64,000 bases of DNA from Rhizoclosmatium globosum (GCA_002104985.1 MCGO01000034.1:310001-374000); one strand, 5' to 3'. Positions 1-10,855 are shown, counted from the first letter of the stretch. Made by a program: numbers and translations. The notes: generated from the letters alone by a model not told the origin.

Positions 1-488
1 CACAATTCATCCACCAACTGAGCCGAATACGTTACTTTCACTGTATGAATGCTTCCCACTACCACATTTCCCACATCACCTTCACTCTGTTTATCCACGG
101 GAAGAATAAACACGGCCCTTTCGTCATCAGAAGTGGCAGTGGGTGACCTCGAATGCGGCCTCTTCCCGAATCCATTGTTCCCGGTCTTCCAGCTTCCGCG
201 TCGAGGTCGAATCAGGCCAATGTTGTTTCTGTTTCGTGCGCGTTGGAACATGAGGAAACCAACGACGGCGATTGCGATCAGAAGGAGTGATGCTGATGCG
301 ATTCCTGCGATTGCCGGTGTTGAAAGTGTGTTTTGGGTTGAGGGTTGTTGCACTTGGATTGAAGGTGATGGTGATGGTGATGGTGGTGGTGCATCGATTG
401 CAGCTCGGTTTGTGTCAAAGTAGGCGGGCCTTGGATGCGGTGCTGGGCCTTCATCTTCGACGTAGTTGTTGCTACTCGAATAGGACAT
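1..488 (-). CDS. Single-pass membrane protein with SH3-like cytoplasmic tail (3' end missing)
   Basis: The minus-strand frame is open from an ATG at 488 to the left edge, giving 162 codons; the C terminus lies outside the window. In order there is a short polar N terminus (MSYSSSNNYVEDEG), a Pro-Ser repeat around residues 36-45, one strong membrane segment around 60-80 (GIASASLLLIAIAVVGFLMF) followed at once by a basic stop-transfer stretch (QRARNRN), then a Ser/Arg-rich tail. The last visible residues (HTVKVTYSAQLVDEL) resemble the first strand and RT loop of an SH3 domain (ALYDY...DELSL type). Fungal membrane proteins of the Fus1/Sho1 kind place an SH3 domain after a membrane segment, so a signalling or polarity role is possible. 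That is inference: only about 15 residues of the putative SH3 fold are visible. No signal peptide precedes the membrane helix. Confidence 0.6.
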   Translation of the reverse strand, partial: MSYSSSNNYVEDEGPAPHPRPAYFDTNRAAIDAPPPSPSPSPSIQVQQPSTQNTLSTPAIAGIASASLLLIAIAVVGFLMFQRARNRNNIGLIRPRRGSWKTGNNGFGKRPHSRSPTATSDDERAVFILPVDKQSEGDVGNVVVGSIHTVKVTYSAQLVDEL

Positions 489-1299
489 TGTGTTTGGTGG
501 AAGGTTCAACCAAACAGGATGGGGGATTGCTTTTTCGGATGGTTTTGGCAGGTCGAACATCAATCCATCCACAACAAGATGTAGAACCTTAACTTGGATG
601 TAGAACATTATGGTGTTGATACCACATCCATAAATAATGAATGGCATCTTTTTATTCAAGAATATGTCTAGTGCTATCTATCTGATTTCCCAAATAACTG
701 TCTCATGTTACAAAGAAGAGGAATCAGATTTCTGTATGAATAGACAGTATATTTATCATACACAAAATTAACACATGAGTTGACCGCGAAACTACAGAAA
801 AAGAAACATACAGTGTGAAAACTAGGTATCCCTCCCTCCATCAAGCATTCCCCTCCTCCCAAACAAGTATATCCTCCCAAGAAAAGACTAACAAAAAAAA
901 AGAACAGAACAAGCGTCCCCACCAAAACAATAACGGAAAAAACAGGTGATATAGAAGAAAGAAAAAGAGGGGAAACCATCATCAGAAACAACATTCACCC
1001 CCAAATCAAATCTAGAACCAACTCCACTCCTCCATCATCGTTACAAAAAAGGAACCCATCCATCAGGGGGGGAAAACAAAAGAAAAGAAACAAACACCCA
1101 ACCTCACACCCATAAACATCCCCTTTTCCACAGTCCACCTCAAAACCCAACCACGCCCCACATAAAATCAAACAACCCCAAAGAAAAAAGAAAAACAAAA
1201 AACAAGGAAAAAAACAAAAACAAGGTGCCAGGTTCATGAACTCCCCAGTGAACGAAGAAAAAGTCCAACCTTTCACATTTATCATTTTTTCCAGCACGC
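489..1299. other. Intergenic, no gene seen
   Basis: The stretch lies between the start of the SH3-like gene (488, minus) and the stop of the Stm1-like gene (1300, minus). It is A-rich with poly-A/AAC runs on the plus strand from about 880 to 1220. ORFs here are low-complexity shadows. It should contain the promoter of the first gene and the 3' UTR of the second. No RNA gene or repeat was recognised. Confidence 0.5.
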
Positions 1300-2780
1300 T
1301 TATTTTCCTCCCAAAGATGGGAACGCGTTGGTGTCCGCAATATCAACAACCTTTCCACCACGGGCAGCTGGGGCAGCAGCACGGCCAGAAGCTGGACGGG
1401 CTCCACCACGAGCACCTCCACGACCTCCACGAGCACCTCCACGGGCACCTCCAGTGGCTGGACGCTCCTCGCGACGCTCACGTGGGGCGAAGGCTGGGGT
1501 CTCGTCGGCGAACTTGAATTGGAGCTCGACGGTGGCCTTCTTCTCCTTGGTAACTTCCTTGACCTTCTTTTCCTTCTGGGCCTAATTGTTGTTTGTGTGG
1601 GGTTAGAAGTCGTGTTTTGGAGGGAGGGAGGGAGGGGTGTGGAGTGGAGTGAAGAGTGCAGTGAGTTTCAGAATATTTGGTGCGTTCTTCTCATTAAAGA
1701 ATATTTCGAAGAGCTGGGTTAAATAGCAAGATATGCATTTCATCAAAAAGTAGGGGAGGAGTTGGTAGGTGCCAGGGTATTGAGAGTAGAGGAGAGTAAA
1801 GAAACGATAGTTTACCTTTCCAGCGAAAAGAACCTCATCCTCCTTCTGGAAAACATTGTTCTCCTTCAAAAGCTTAGCATCCACACCCTCGTTGGCAGTA
1901 CGCTTAGCAACATCAGCAGCAACCTTGTTCGCCTTGACCTGAGCCAAGTACTGCTCCAAAGTCAACTGAACCTCCTCAGGCTCAGCTGGAGCAACAACTT
2001 CCTCGGCTGGGATGTTCTCGGCAGCAATTTCCTCAACAAGGTCCTTGGCACCTTCGATTTCGGCTTCGACTGGTTGACGGTCGTTGTCCTTCTTGTCGCC
2101 GTCTTCACGACCCATACCGGACTTGCGGTCGAATTCGCGCTTGCGGCCGGAGGAGGCACCGCCACGGGGGCCCTTGTGGTGGGCGTCACGGGTGCGCTTT
2201 GTTTCGGTGACTGGGTGCTCCAAGTCGGATGGACGGGCAATGTCGGAGGTGTTGTTGTCGCGTGGCTCTCTTGGTTGACGTGGGCCTAATAGTTGGGATG
2301 AGGGGGAAGAAAGGATCAGGATATTGTTTCAGGAAAGGATAATGGGAAGGAGGATGGAGAGGAGGAAGGGAAAAGGGGGAAAACACAGGGGGAAGGAGTG
2401 TTCAGAATTGGTGCGTTCTTCTCATTAAAAATGATTTCGAAGAGCTGGGTTTAAATAGCAAGATATGCGTTTCATCATATAGTTGCCTTCCCCCTGTGTT
2501 TTTTGGGAGCTTCGTGGGAGGATAGGGAAAGTTGATGGCAGCTCATGACTTCGTTTCCACCCTCAGTATTCACACACCCCATAAACATCCCACACACAAT
2601 ACAATCTCATTGATTTCGACACTGAGAATGAGAAGTCTCTGAAGTAGTTGAAGTTGGTGATGCGCAGCACAATTTTCGCGAGTGAGGCACACAATGGCAC
2701 TCTTTTGAGGGTACATTGACGATCCACCACTTCCTTCTAGTCTTAATCCTCCTACAGGTACACCCTCCAGCTTTCCTTCA

Positions 2781-2818
<38 letters not shown>

Positions 2819-3033
2819 CTTTCTCTGAATCGCCACTAATTCGTACCGCGGTTTCTCTTCTCGTTTGAGCCGACTGGGCCCTTCTTTCCAGGAGTGTTTT
2901 GCTTCTTCTGCGCAGCGGCAACTGGAGCCTCGACGGCAACTGGGGCTGGAGCAGCGACCTTTGGCTGAGGAACAAAGGCCGTTGTGTCGGTCGAGTCGAC
3001 GTCTCCGAGGAGCTCAAATGGATTCACTGGCAT
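1300..3033 (-). CDS. STM1: Stm1/SERBP1-like ribosome-associated RNA-binding protein
   Basis: Three exons on the minus strand (3033-2847, 2285-1816, 1581-1300) join in frame to 312 codons. The N terminus MPVNPFELLGDVD is the Stm1_N signature. The middle is charged and RG-rich (RNRGPRQPREPRD; GPRGGASSGRKREFDR), as in the HABP4/PAI-RBP1 domain. The acidic/Gln segment VQLTLEQYLAQVK and the RGG-rich tail, ending DIADTNAFPSLGGK, also match the family. Known members bind the ribosome, occupy the mRNA channel of dormant 80S ribosomes and affect mRNA stability. Exon 1 ends in phase 1 and exon 2 in phase 0. Introns are long for this window (561 and 234 nt) and each holds a snoRNA candidate, making this a likely snoRNA host gene, consistent with a highly expressed ribosome-linked gene. 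Five AAACC repeats lie just before the ATG in the mRNA sense. Confidence 0.88.
1664..1750 (-). ncRNA. Candidate box C/D snoRNA B, in intron 2 of the Stm1-like gene
   Basis: This is a second, related copy of snoRNA A in the next intron. It has a C box TTGATGA at 1746-1740 and a D box CTGA at 1671-1668. Between them the sequence aligns to copy A nearly base for base; the core GCATATCTTGCTATTTAA, the rRNA-complementary AACCCAGCTCTTCGAAAT and AATGAGAAGAACGCACCAA are shared. The stretch complementary to 25S rRNA is 10 nt (GAGCUGGGUU) against 12 in A. No long external stem is visible, unlike copy A. The surrounding intron sequence is unrelated between copies, so selection on the RNA is the simplest explanation for the conserved block. 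Confidence 0.7.
2397..2485 (-). ncRNA. Candidate box C/D snoRNA A, in intron 1 of the Stm1-like gene
   Basis: In the minus-strand (host-gene) sense there is a C box ATGATGA at 2478-2472 and a D box CTGA at 2405-2402, about 70 nt apart. A perfect 17-bp inverted repeat (2486-2502 with 2380-2396) brackets them exactly as the external stem of an intronic C/D snoRNA would. The internal segment TAAACCCAGCTC (complement of 2442-2453) can pair over 12 nt with GAGCUGGGUUUA, a highly conserved part of 25S/28S rRNA domain V, a region where 2'-O-methylated G residues are known in yeast. The D' box is degenerate, so the exact modified base cannot be fixed by the D+5 rule. The segment before the D box (AGAACGCACCAA) is conserved in copy B, but I could not assign its target. 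Confidence 0.75.
2784..2814. repeat. (CT)n dinucleotide repeat
   Basis: About 15 CT units on the plus strand, read as (GA)n on the strand of the Stm1-like gene, lie inside its intron 1 some 35 nt past the 5' splice site. This is a simple repeat; the Arg-Glu repeat ORF it creates is spurious. Confidence 0.95.
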
Positions 3034-3044
3034 GGGACTTTGGT

Positions 3045-3069
3045 GGTTTGGTTTGGTTTGGTTTGGTTT
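3045..3069. repeat. Five tandem GGTTT (AAACC) pentanucleotides
   Basis: A perfect 5 x 5-bp tandem array sits just upstream of the Stm1-like start codon at 3033, so the presumed 5' UTR or core promoter reads (AAACC)5 about 11 nt before the ATG. It could be a protein-binding array or replication slippage. Confidence 0.9.
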
Positions 3070-3448
3070 TAGAAGGAGTTAGAAGGTGTTACGAGTGAGT
3101 ACGAGTTGAGTACAAAGAGTAGACAAGAGAGACGCCATCCACTCAACCATCTCAGTTCACAGGTTCATTACGACACCACTGGAATGGTCCGATGGCCGTG
3201 ATGATGGATTGATGGTGTTGGGATGGGGGCAGGTGCGAAAGGAGGGCTCACTTTGTTTTTTTTGGGACGACGGCATCTCACACTCAACTCACTTACTACT
3301 AAGTGCTAAGTTTAGAAGAATACAGCGAGATTGGACGCGTGTCCTTTGTTGGAATTGTGTTAATAATATGAATATATTGCACTTCAGTAGTCTTGTCTCG
3401 TCTAATCAAACTGTACAATGAGAACATGGAAAGCAGGAATACATGCAA

Positions 3449-4567
3449 CTACATCGTCTGCGATACAATAGATACTGCAGAAGACACATTGTGCGACAGT
3501 CCCAATGTCCCACTGGATCCGATTCCACCGGACATTCGCCTCTCCTCAACCAATTTAACCAAATGTCCGTCATTCGCTCGAGTACTATTCCCTGAACTAA
3601 CTCCAGGCGTCGTAGTCCCCTCCAACGCCTTCTTCCGTGCCTGTACCCACAAAAACTCTAAATTAATCACACGCACAAAGATATAACTCTGAATCGCGTA
3701 AAACACCAACACAAAACTCCCATCCGTTAAATTGTTTGTGCACCACATGATCAAACTGTTGGCGCACAACACAACTACACTTCGTAACACGTTCTCGTTG
3801 ATTAAAATGTACATGAGGCGTTTGAACGCGTCCATGCTGGCGCCTAGCATGAAACAGTCCAAGATTCTTTGTCGGCAAAAGTAGATGCATGACACTGTCG
3901 CGAGAATGTCACACAATAAGTCTGCGGCGGAGGCACCAGTGCCACTGGTTGGGTTCTGGACAAATTCACAGTGGTTTTCGCATTCTTGCCATACTGCTGT
4001 GGATGTCGAAAGATCGAAAATGGCCCAAGCGAATCTATGTAAAAGTGCAATTCCCATGGGATATCTGAACCAGTCACAGAACTGTGTCACAGCCCAAGTC
4101 TTGAAGAGAATAAATCCATCTGATTGTCAGATTAGTCGCGTTATGTCGTCTGACAGTGTACCATCACACAAAAAAAACACACAATAACAACACTCACCAA
4201 ACATGAGGTAATAACTATGACTAAATATATTCGTCATGAAATCCACCCACACGCAGTTTGACTCCTTCAAAAAGTAGTGACACAAGAATAGCACATTGTA
4301 CAGTGTAGCAATAAAGTTGAACACTGTAATCACATTGAACATGAACGGATACTTTTTCGAACGCGTCTCCTCGGAAGATATACGGACGGCGTTTAATATG
4401 ATCCCGGAGATTGAGTTTTCAACTGCGAACCCGAGGATAAAAGTTGTCAGAGGGATCAGAACTGTCTTGTCAAACAGGAGCGGGTCGGGTTGGCTTGTAG
4501 CCCCTGTCGTCGAGAGACTATGCGACTGGTCCGTAGTCATGGTTCCGTTCCTGCGCTCCATGAACAT
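3449..4567 (-). CDS. Seven-membrane-segment protein A (tandem paralogue)
   Basis: Two exons (4567-4198, 4119-3449) with a 78-nt intron give 346 codons. About seven hydrophobic segments are visible: IPLTTFILGFAVENSISGII, a NVITVFNFIATLYNVLFLCH stretch, MTNIFSHSYYLMFG, GIALLHRFAWAIFDL, AADLLCDILATVSCIYFC, ENVLRSVVVLCANSLIMWC, and GSFVLVFYAIQSYIFVRVI running into EFLWVQARKKAL. A Ser-rich presumed cytoplasmic tail follows. Gene B immediately upstream is a clear paralogue with the intron at the same place and phase, splitting the conserved ...FG|D junction. I do not recognise the family; seven segments plus a Ser-rich tail suggest a receptor- or rhodopsin-like topology, but no GPCR motif is evident. 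The start is uncertain because M residues at codons 1, 3 and 10 are all possible. Confidence 0.75.
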
Positions 4568-4686
4568 CTTTCCCCACCTTCCCCTTTGTTTTTGTGGATG
4601 AATTTTTCGGCAGATGTGGGATTGTCACTCGCCTTGGATCTGGCTCCATTATTAATACAAATAGAAAGCAAAAAAAAATATAGATT

Positions 4687-5852
4687 TCATTTATCGCGCC
4701 CGTTTTGTGTAAAAGAACGCGACTGTATCGAAGAACCTGGATACACAGATGACAACGTCCCTTCAACAGTTCCACCACCACCAATCCCTTTTACCCCACT
4801 CGACACCATATCCACAGCAACCATCATACCCGGTCCCACATTCGCTAACCCTCCACCCACAACAGCACCACCGCCACCACTCTTCGCACTCTTCGCACTC
4901 TTCGCACTCCGAGTCCCACTCCTCTTACTCAAAGCCCTCTGCCGCGCCTCCACCCACAAAAACTCAAGATTAATAACCCACACATAAACCAAACTCAACA
5001 CCGCATAAAACAACAACACAAAACTCCCATCCCCGACACCCGTATTCGTGCACCACACAATCAAGCAATGCGCAACAAGCACAACCGCGCTCCTCACAAC
5101 ATTCTCATTCACAAGGACATGCAGTAACCGGCGAAACGCGTCCATGTTCGGGCCGAGCGAGAAACAGTCTTTGAGGGCGGTGCGGCATGTGTATAAACAC
5201 GTGAGGGTCGCGAGGGTGTCGCAGAGTATGTCGGCTGCTGACGCGCCTGTTCCTGAGATTGGGTTTTGGATGAATTCGCAGTGGGATTGAGGGGTCCAGA
5301 GGGCTGTTGAGGTGGAGAGGTCGTATAACGCCCATGTGAAGCGGTGGAGGAGGGCGAGGGTGAATATGGGGATGTATATGGGGCGATATTGGGTGATTGT
5401 CCATGTTTTGTAGAGGATGAAGGAGTCTGTTTATGTAGAATTTTCATGAATGGTGTGTGGGGAGGAACGATTTGAGGTTTTACGTTACCAAACACAAGGT
5501 AATAACTGTGACTAAATATATTCGTCATGAAATCGACCCATACGCAGTTTGATTCCTTTAGAAAGTAATGACACAGGAATAACACATTGTACACGACAGC
5601 AATGAAGTTGAACAGTGTGATAATATTGAAAATGAGTGGGTATTTCTTGGTTCGGTCTGGTTCAACCGATATTCGGACCATGTTTGATATGATTCCAGAG
5701 ATTGAGTTTTCAACTGCAAAGCCGAGGACGAACGTTGTCAGAGGGATAATTGTTGACGCGTCTGTTGCAGACTCTAGATGCAAAAGTGTTGAATTTTGAA
5801 GAGGGGGTGGTGGTGGTGGTGGGAGGAGCGTGGTTGCATTGAGTGACGACAT
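4687..5852 (-). CDS. Seven-membrane-segment protein B (tandem paralogue)
   Basis: Two exons (5852-5489, 5426-4687), 62-nt intron, 367 codons. It aligns along its whole length with gene A; the most conserved blocks are GFAVENSISGII, YNVLFLCHYFLKESNCVWVD with FMTNIFSHSYYL, SGTGASAAD and NLEFLWV.AR..AL. The N terminus has a poly-Pro run (residues 11-17) in place of the N terminus of gene A. The C-terminal tail is Gly/Ser-rich with an SAKSAKSAKS repeat. The stop is only 119 bp from the start codon of gene A, so A's promoter is short. Function unknown; an unclassified 7TM sensor or transporter pair arising by tandem duplication is the best description. Confidence 0.75.
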
Positions 5853-6539
5853 GGTTTTGATTGTGTATTTTCATTGTTTGTCTTTGGGACTTTGGAAAAG
5901 TAGAATGAATAGAGGGAGGATATTGTTTGAAAAGGATAGTTGGATGTGAAGTGAAAGACTCTGGTTGTTGTGGCTGTGTATTTGCAATTAATGTGTTTCC
6001 TGATCGCATTTCATTTTGTTGAAATCGTTTTGTGCTGCTTCCGAAACTCTCATTTCTCCAAAGCCATCTCAGATAGTCGAATAAGGGGACTAATAGGCGC
6101 TTGTCGAATTAAAATGAAGTATAAATTTGCGGTGGAATAAGCTATCCCACCAATCAGACTTCGATCATATGTTGCACAAGGTTTCACAATGTATTGAAGC
6201 GGAATTCACTTATGAAGGAGCCTAACCGGTGTTCTAGATATTATTCAAACTTACGAAGTGCTTGATTCTTACTGCCAACACTGTCTAAGTGGCATATGCA
6301 TCGACAAATCGAAGGAGAGGTGTAGGAATGAGGTGAATTCCATTACAAGACACAGTTACACCAACACCCCCGCAATATTCAATTATTCCAAGCCCTAGTG
6401 CATGGATATGAGTGGGGAACATGGCACTGGAACGTTGACTTCTTTTTGTTCCAGAACAAGTGATTTATTAGACTCCCCCCAAAAAGCAACTCAAGCTCCA
6501 CCACCACCTCGTTTTTCCTGAATCATTTTTTGAGAAGAG
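5853..6539. other. Divergent intergenic region
   Basis: 687 bp separate the start of 7TM gene B (minus) from the start of the KH/SAM gene (plus); both promoters must lie here. A poly-C/A stretch is present near 6474-6510. No ORF with coding character, RNA gene or repeat was recognised. Confidence 0.5.
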
Positions 6540-9500
6540 ATGGAATCAACGCTCACGTTCTCGATTTCGGGACTTGGACTGAGCGAGTCGCACGTGACGT
6601 CGCTGTGTTTGCGGGTGGTTGAATCGAATGTTCGGTCGTCTGTTTCGTGTTCAAATTCACTTGTTTCTGTGCGACTTGACGGCCCAGTCGATGCCGTCAT
6701 TCGAGCAAGAACAAAGTTGCTTTCAAAGAATCCGGCGCTGGTAAAAGCCTCCCTCCTTTTTTAATTAGTCTGGGTCTAGTGTAGTCCTTGCTAACTCCAC
6801 CCTGCCCAACCTTACTTTCCCTTGCCACTGCCACTGCCAGACCCAAGTGTCTCTCAAAACAAACAAGCGACTGATCCTAAACCATCTCGATGAAATGAAA
6901 GCTGACGTCAAACAATCGCTCGCTGCCATCATGAGCCTGTCAAATACCCAAATAACATGCCAGGACTCGGCTCCAGCTTCATCGCCCTCCTGCTCTCTCG
7001 CTGACCGGATGGATGTGGAAATTATGGGCACATGGCTCGACATTGAATCTCACGCTCGGATTCAGACGTTGGTGTACCTGGACAAACTGAATGGCTTTAC
7101 TTGTCGGACCCTTGATTTACCATTTGATTGCTATCCGTTGATTGTGGGGAGAAGGCGGGCGCTGCTCAATAGGATTATGGAGGATTCTGGGGGTGCTAAT
7201 ATTTATCTGCCGACTTCTCTTGTTCACTGTTTCTCGTTGGACTCAAATGTACCAAAGAATTCAGTTTCAATTACGGGACCAGCAGATATTGTCGATGTTG
7301 CTATTGGGAAGATTCAGCATTTGTTGGTGACTAAGGTTTGTATTCTGAAGTTTCAAGAGTGAAGCGAAACCATCTTTTATTCAAAAGCTTGAGTGTCTCA
7401 GGCTCTATGAAAAACATGGAAATATCTTTCTGTACGAAAGAAACCCGGAAAACACTTCATAGTCATCCCTGAAACAAAGCCTAAGACAACTTCAGCTGAC
7501 TAACTTTACTTCTGCAGAAACAATCCCTTATCCACAAAAAGACACACCTTCTCCGCCGGAAAATTGACTGGCTCATCACATCACAACTTCAGCGTCTCCA
7601 CAAAATCATGTACGACAACGGCGTACACCTCCAAATACCACCCCTCGGATCCCCCATGACAACCATTGACGTGATTGGCGACAATGTCGTGTACATTGAG
7701 CGCGCGATTCGTGCGCTTATGGAACTTGTGTGTCAGTTCTATATCGCGGTTGTCACAGTCGACCCTGGGACACCTGGAGCATCTCTAGTTGCGACAAAAA
7801 ACGCGTTGGCTCGGATAACTCTAACAACGCGTTGTGAAATCATGACAAGCAGTCTAGGACTCGAACTGTACGGAACTGAAGTTGCTGTGAAAGCTGGTGT
7901 CATGCAGCTCTATGAACTAGGAACATTAACCGTGAGTTACCAACTGAGTTTTGTGTTTTTAAATCTCATCTTTGCTTGCGATAGACGCACATTCGTGAAG
8001 TGAAGTTCCATCTCGAATTGTCTCTAGAACACAAGGAATTCATCAACGGCAAAAAATCTGGGAAAATCAACAAAATCACAAAAGGATGTGGATGTAATAT
8101 CGTATTTCACGAAGACTTGAATGAGTACAACATGGTCATTGACGTGTCACATTCGTCTGTACGAGACGCGATGGAAGGATTGAAGATGCTTGAGGTATAG
8201 AAACGGTCACATTCTTCACTTACAACTCACTGTTGATTTTAGGACGAACTCCCCGCCGAAATGTCATTCTTCATCCCTGAAGCATACCACAAACGCATCA
8301 TCGGCGTTGGCGGCAAAAACATCCAACGCATCATGAAAAAGTACGGCGTGTACGTGAAATTCTCCAACGCTGAAGAGTTTGCTTTGTTGGGAGGGTACCA
8401 TGAAAACAAGGACAATGTAATTGCGCGAACTCCTGCGAAAAACGCGGAAAACTTGGACCTTTTGAAGGAAAGCGTTTTTGAAGTCGTTGCGTTCCAAAGC
8501 GATGTTACTGGAACTGTTTCAATACCTCGAGTCTTGCACAGGAGTGTGAAGGGGATGCATGGGCTTGTTGTGAGTGGGATTGAGCGTGGGTTTGGAGTGA
8601 AGGTTTGTTGGCCAGATAAGGAGAGTGGGAGCGATGATGTGAAAGTTATTGGACCCGAAGTTCAAGTTTTTCAAGCGAAAGCTGAACTATTGGTAAGCTG
8701 CTTTGTTGTGTAACTGTGAGATACGGTATTGAAATTTCCGTGTTCTAGAATCTTGTGCCAGATGTAAATTCGTTTCCGATTCCGTACACAAAACAAGCTG
8801 TTCAGGAAGTGAACGCTGATGAATTTCAAAAGTACTTCAAGGAGCGATTGTTGCGTGAACTTGGCGCCGAAGTGTACGTCAATATCCCAACTGAATCCGA
8901 ATCCACCCCAGACAGCACCACTACAACCCCCAACACAAGCGAAATCACATTCATCGTATACACGCGTCGTGGCTCCGACAACTGGGACTTTGTCAAACAA
9001 ACGATTCTCTCCTACCTCGAAACCAAACATGTCCCCACAAAAATCCAATCAAGCCCAGAAAAATCCACACCCTCATTTGCGAAACTGAGTCCTCCAAAGA
9101 CATACGACTCGTTCCAGCATTTCAACAGTAAACTCTTGTCCACATCAAGCCCAGCACAGGATTTCGGATACGCAACAAGTTATTCGCTATTTGAACCGCC
9201 ACAGTCTGTACCGCCTCCATTGATGCAACAGTATAGTACGTCTGCGAACTTGAAGAATGTATTTGAAGGTGTTGGAGCGACTCCGATTATGAGTTCTCAA
9301 ACTCCCCCGTTACCGCCGCCTCGAATCCAGACGTCAAATGCGCCGAATCTGCAGTTTAGGCCTCCGTTTATTGGGTCCGGGCCTGGGGCTTCTGGATTCG
9401 GTGACCAGGGGCAACAGCGGTGGCCACAGAATACTGGTTCTGCGTTCGTGGGTATGGGAGCTGGTGGAAATGCTGACTTTTATCATGGTATGTTTGGCCA

Positions 9501-10714
9501 AAATGAGCTTAACACGCCGGGTGGACCACGAAGTGCTGCATCTGAGAATGTCACTGGCCCGTTCATTGCGTTCCCTGATTATCAGCAATCTCCGTCTGCA
9601 GCAGATGACGGTCACAGTCCAAGACTTTTGGAACAATTTGGCGGATTGAGTTTGGCGAGGACTCTGTCGTCTAGTGGAACAGCGGCTGGGAATGAACCAG
9701 GTCGACGGGCTGTGTCGAAGCTTTCAATTGGAGAGAGCGAAGCTGGTATGTTGATGCTGATTTATTAGTATATATATTCTGACAAGTATTTAAGACAACG
9801 AGAATGTCACATTTGGTCCAAACACGATCCACCAGCTTCTTTACAACACAGATTCCAACTTTGATCCACTTCAAGTCTTTTTATCGTCGCTTGACCTGTC
9901 ATCTCATGTTGTCTCATTCAAAGCTCAACACATTGATCTCGACATCCTGTTGGCGCTCAGCGATACAGACCTTATGAAAGCGGGTGTGAAAGCATTTGGG
10001 GCACGGAAGCGACTCATGAATGCGATTCGGCGGTTCAATCAAGAAAAGTTTAATCGGCATAGTAGTCAACAGTTTACAACGTCGATCAGCAATACTCCTC
10101 CGTCAGTAAGGAGGCAACAAGTACAACAACAGCTGCAGCAGCAACAACAACAACAACAAAGTCCTTTGATTCATCAGCAACACCTTCAGCAGCAATTTCA
10201 GCAACAGCCTCAACAGCAACAACAACAACCTCCTCAAGGACAATCTAGCTTTATTTATAATATGCAGCAACAGCAACAGCAAAGTAACCATCCAGTCCAA
10301 GGACCTGGAGGGTTGTTAACGCCGTCTGCAACTATGTTTGACTTTTCTATGGTTCAAGGTGGGGGTAATATGGTGGGACAACCTCAGCAAAAACAACAGC
10401 AACAATTTCAACAGCAACAATACCCACAACCAAGTCCAACGCAGTCACGAATGATGCCACCTCCAGGATTAATGATGGGCCAACCGGCTACTCACCTTCA
10501 ACATACCCAACAATATATGCTGCAGCAGCAGCAACAGCCACAACAACAACAACAACAGTTTCAGCAACAATATCAACAACAATACCCTCAACTTGGCAAC
10601 CCTGTGAATTTGCAAGGACTGCCACAACAATCTGGAGTCCCTTCGTCTCCAATGGGGCCTTCATATTCCAATGCGGGGTTGAACGACAACAATCGCAAGA
10701 ATAATCGTGCGTAA
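6540..10714 (+). CDS. Bicaudal-C-like RNA-binding protein (KH repeats, SAM domain, polyQ)
   Basis: Seven exons (6540-6740, 6841-7335, 7518-7931, 7985-8194, 8243-8692, 8749-9745, 9795-10714) join in frame to 1228 codons. The second exon begins TQVSLKTNKRLIL, like the start of animal Bicaudal-C. KH modules follow; two have a canonical GxxG loop (GKKSGKINKI near residue 392 and GVGGKNIQRIMKKYG near 460), while earlier ones (VGRRRALLNRIMEDSG; LRRKIDWLITSQLQRL) are degenerate. A Pro/Gln-rich linker leads to a SAM domain at about 945-1000 (IDLDILLALSDTDLMKAG, then VKAFGARKRLMNAI), very similar to the BicC SAM that forms polymers. The tail is a long Gln-rich region (about 1035-1190), prone to slippage. 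The expected role is mRNA binding and translational control or RNP granule assembly. The intron before the SAM exon is only 49 nt. Confidence 0.85.
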
Positions 10715-10855
10715 TATCGTATCCTTCGTTTAAACACTATTTTTGTTTATGTTTTTAAGTTTGTTTTTACCCCTCACCCACCAATTCAGTAACCCTTGAT
10801 ATCAGTAATACAGTTACTTTTTCTAGTAACTTCGAGTGGGAATCAAGAGAAAAAG

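Noticed and set aside
1762..2289. Long plus-strand ORF of 175 codons opposite the Stm1-like gene
   Set aside because: It is the shadow of exon 2 of the minus-strand gene, whose splice joins and protein motifs are convincing.
2778..3017. Minus-strand ORF with an Arg-Glu repeat
   Set aside because: Produced by the (CT)n repeat in intron 1 and an off-frame reading of exon 1.
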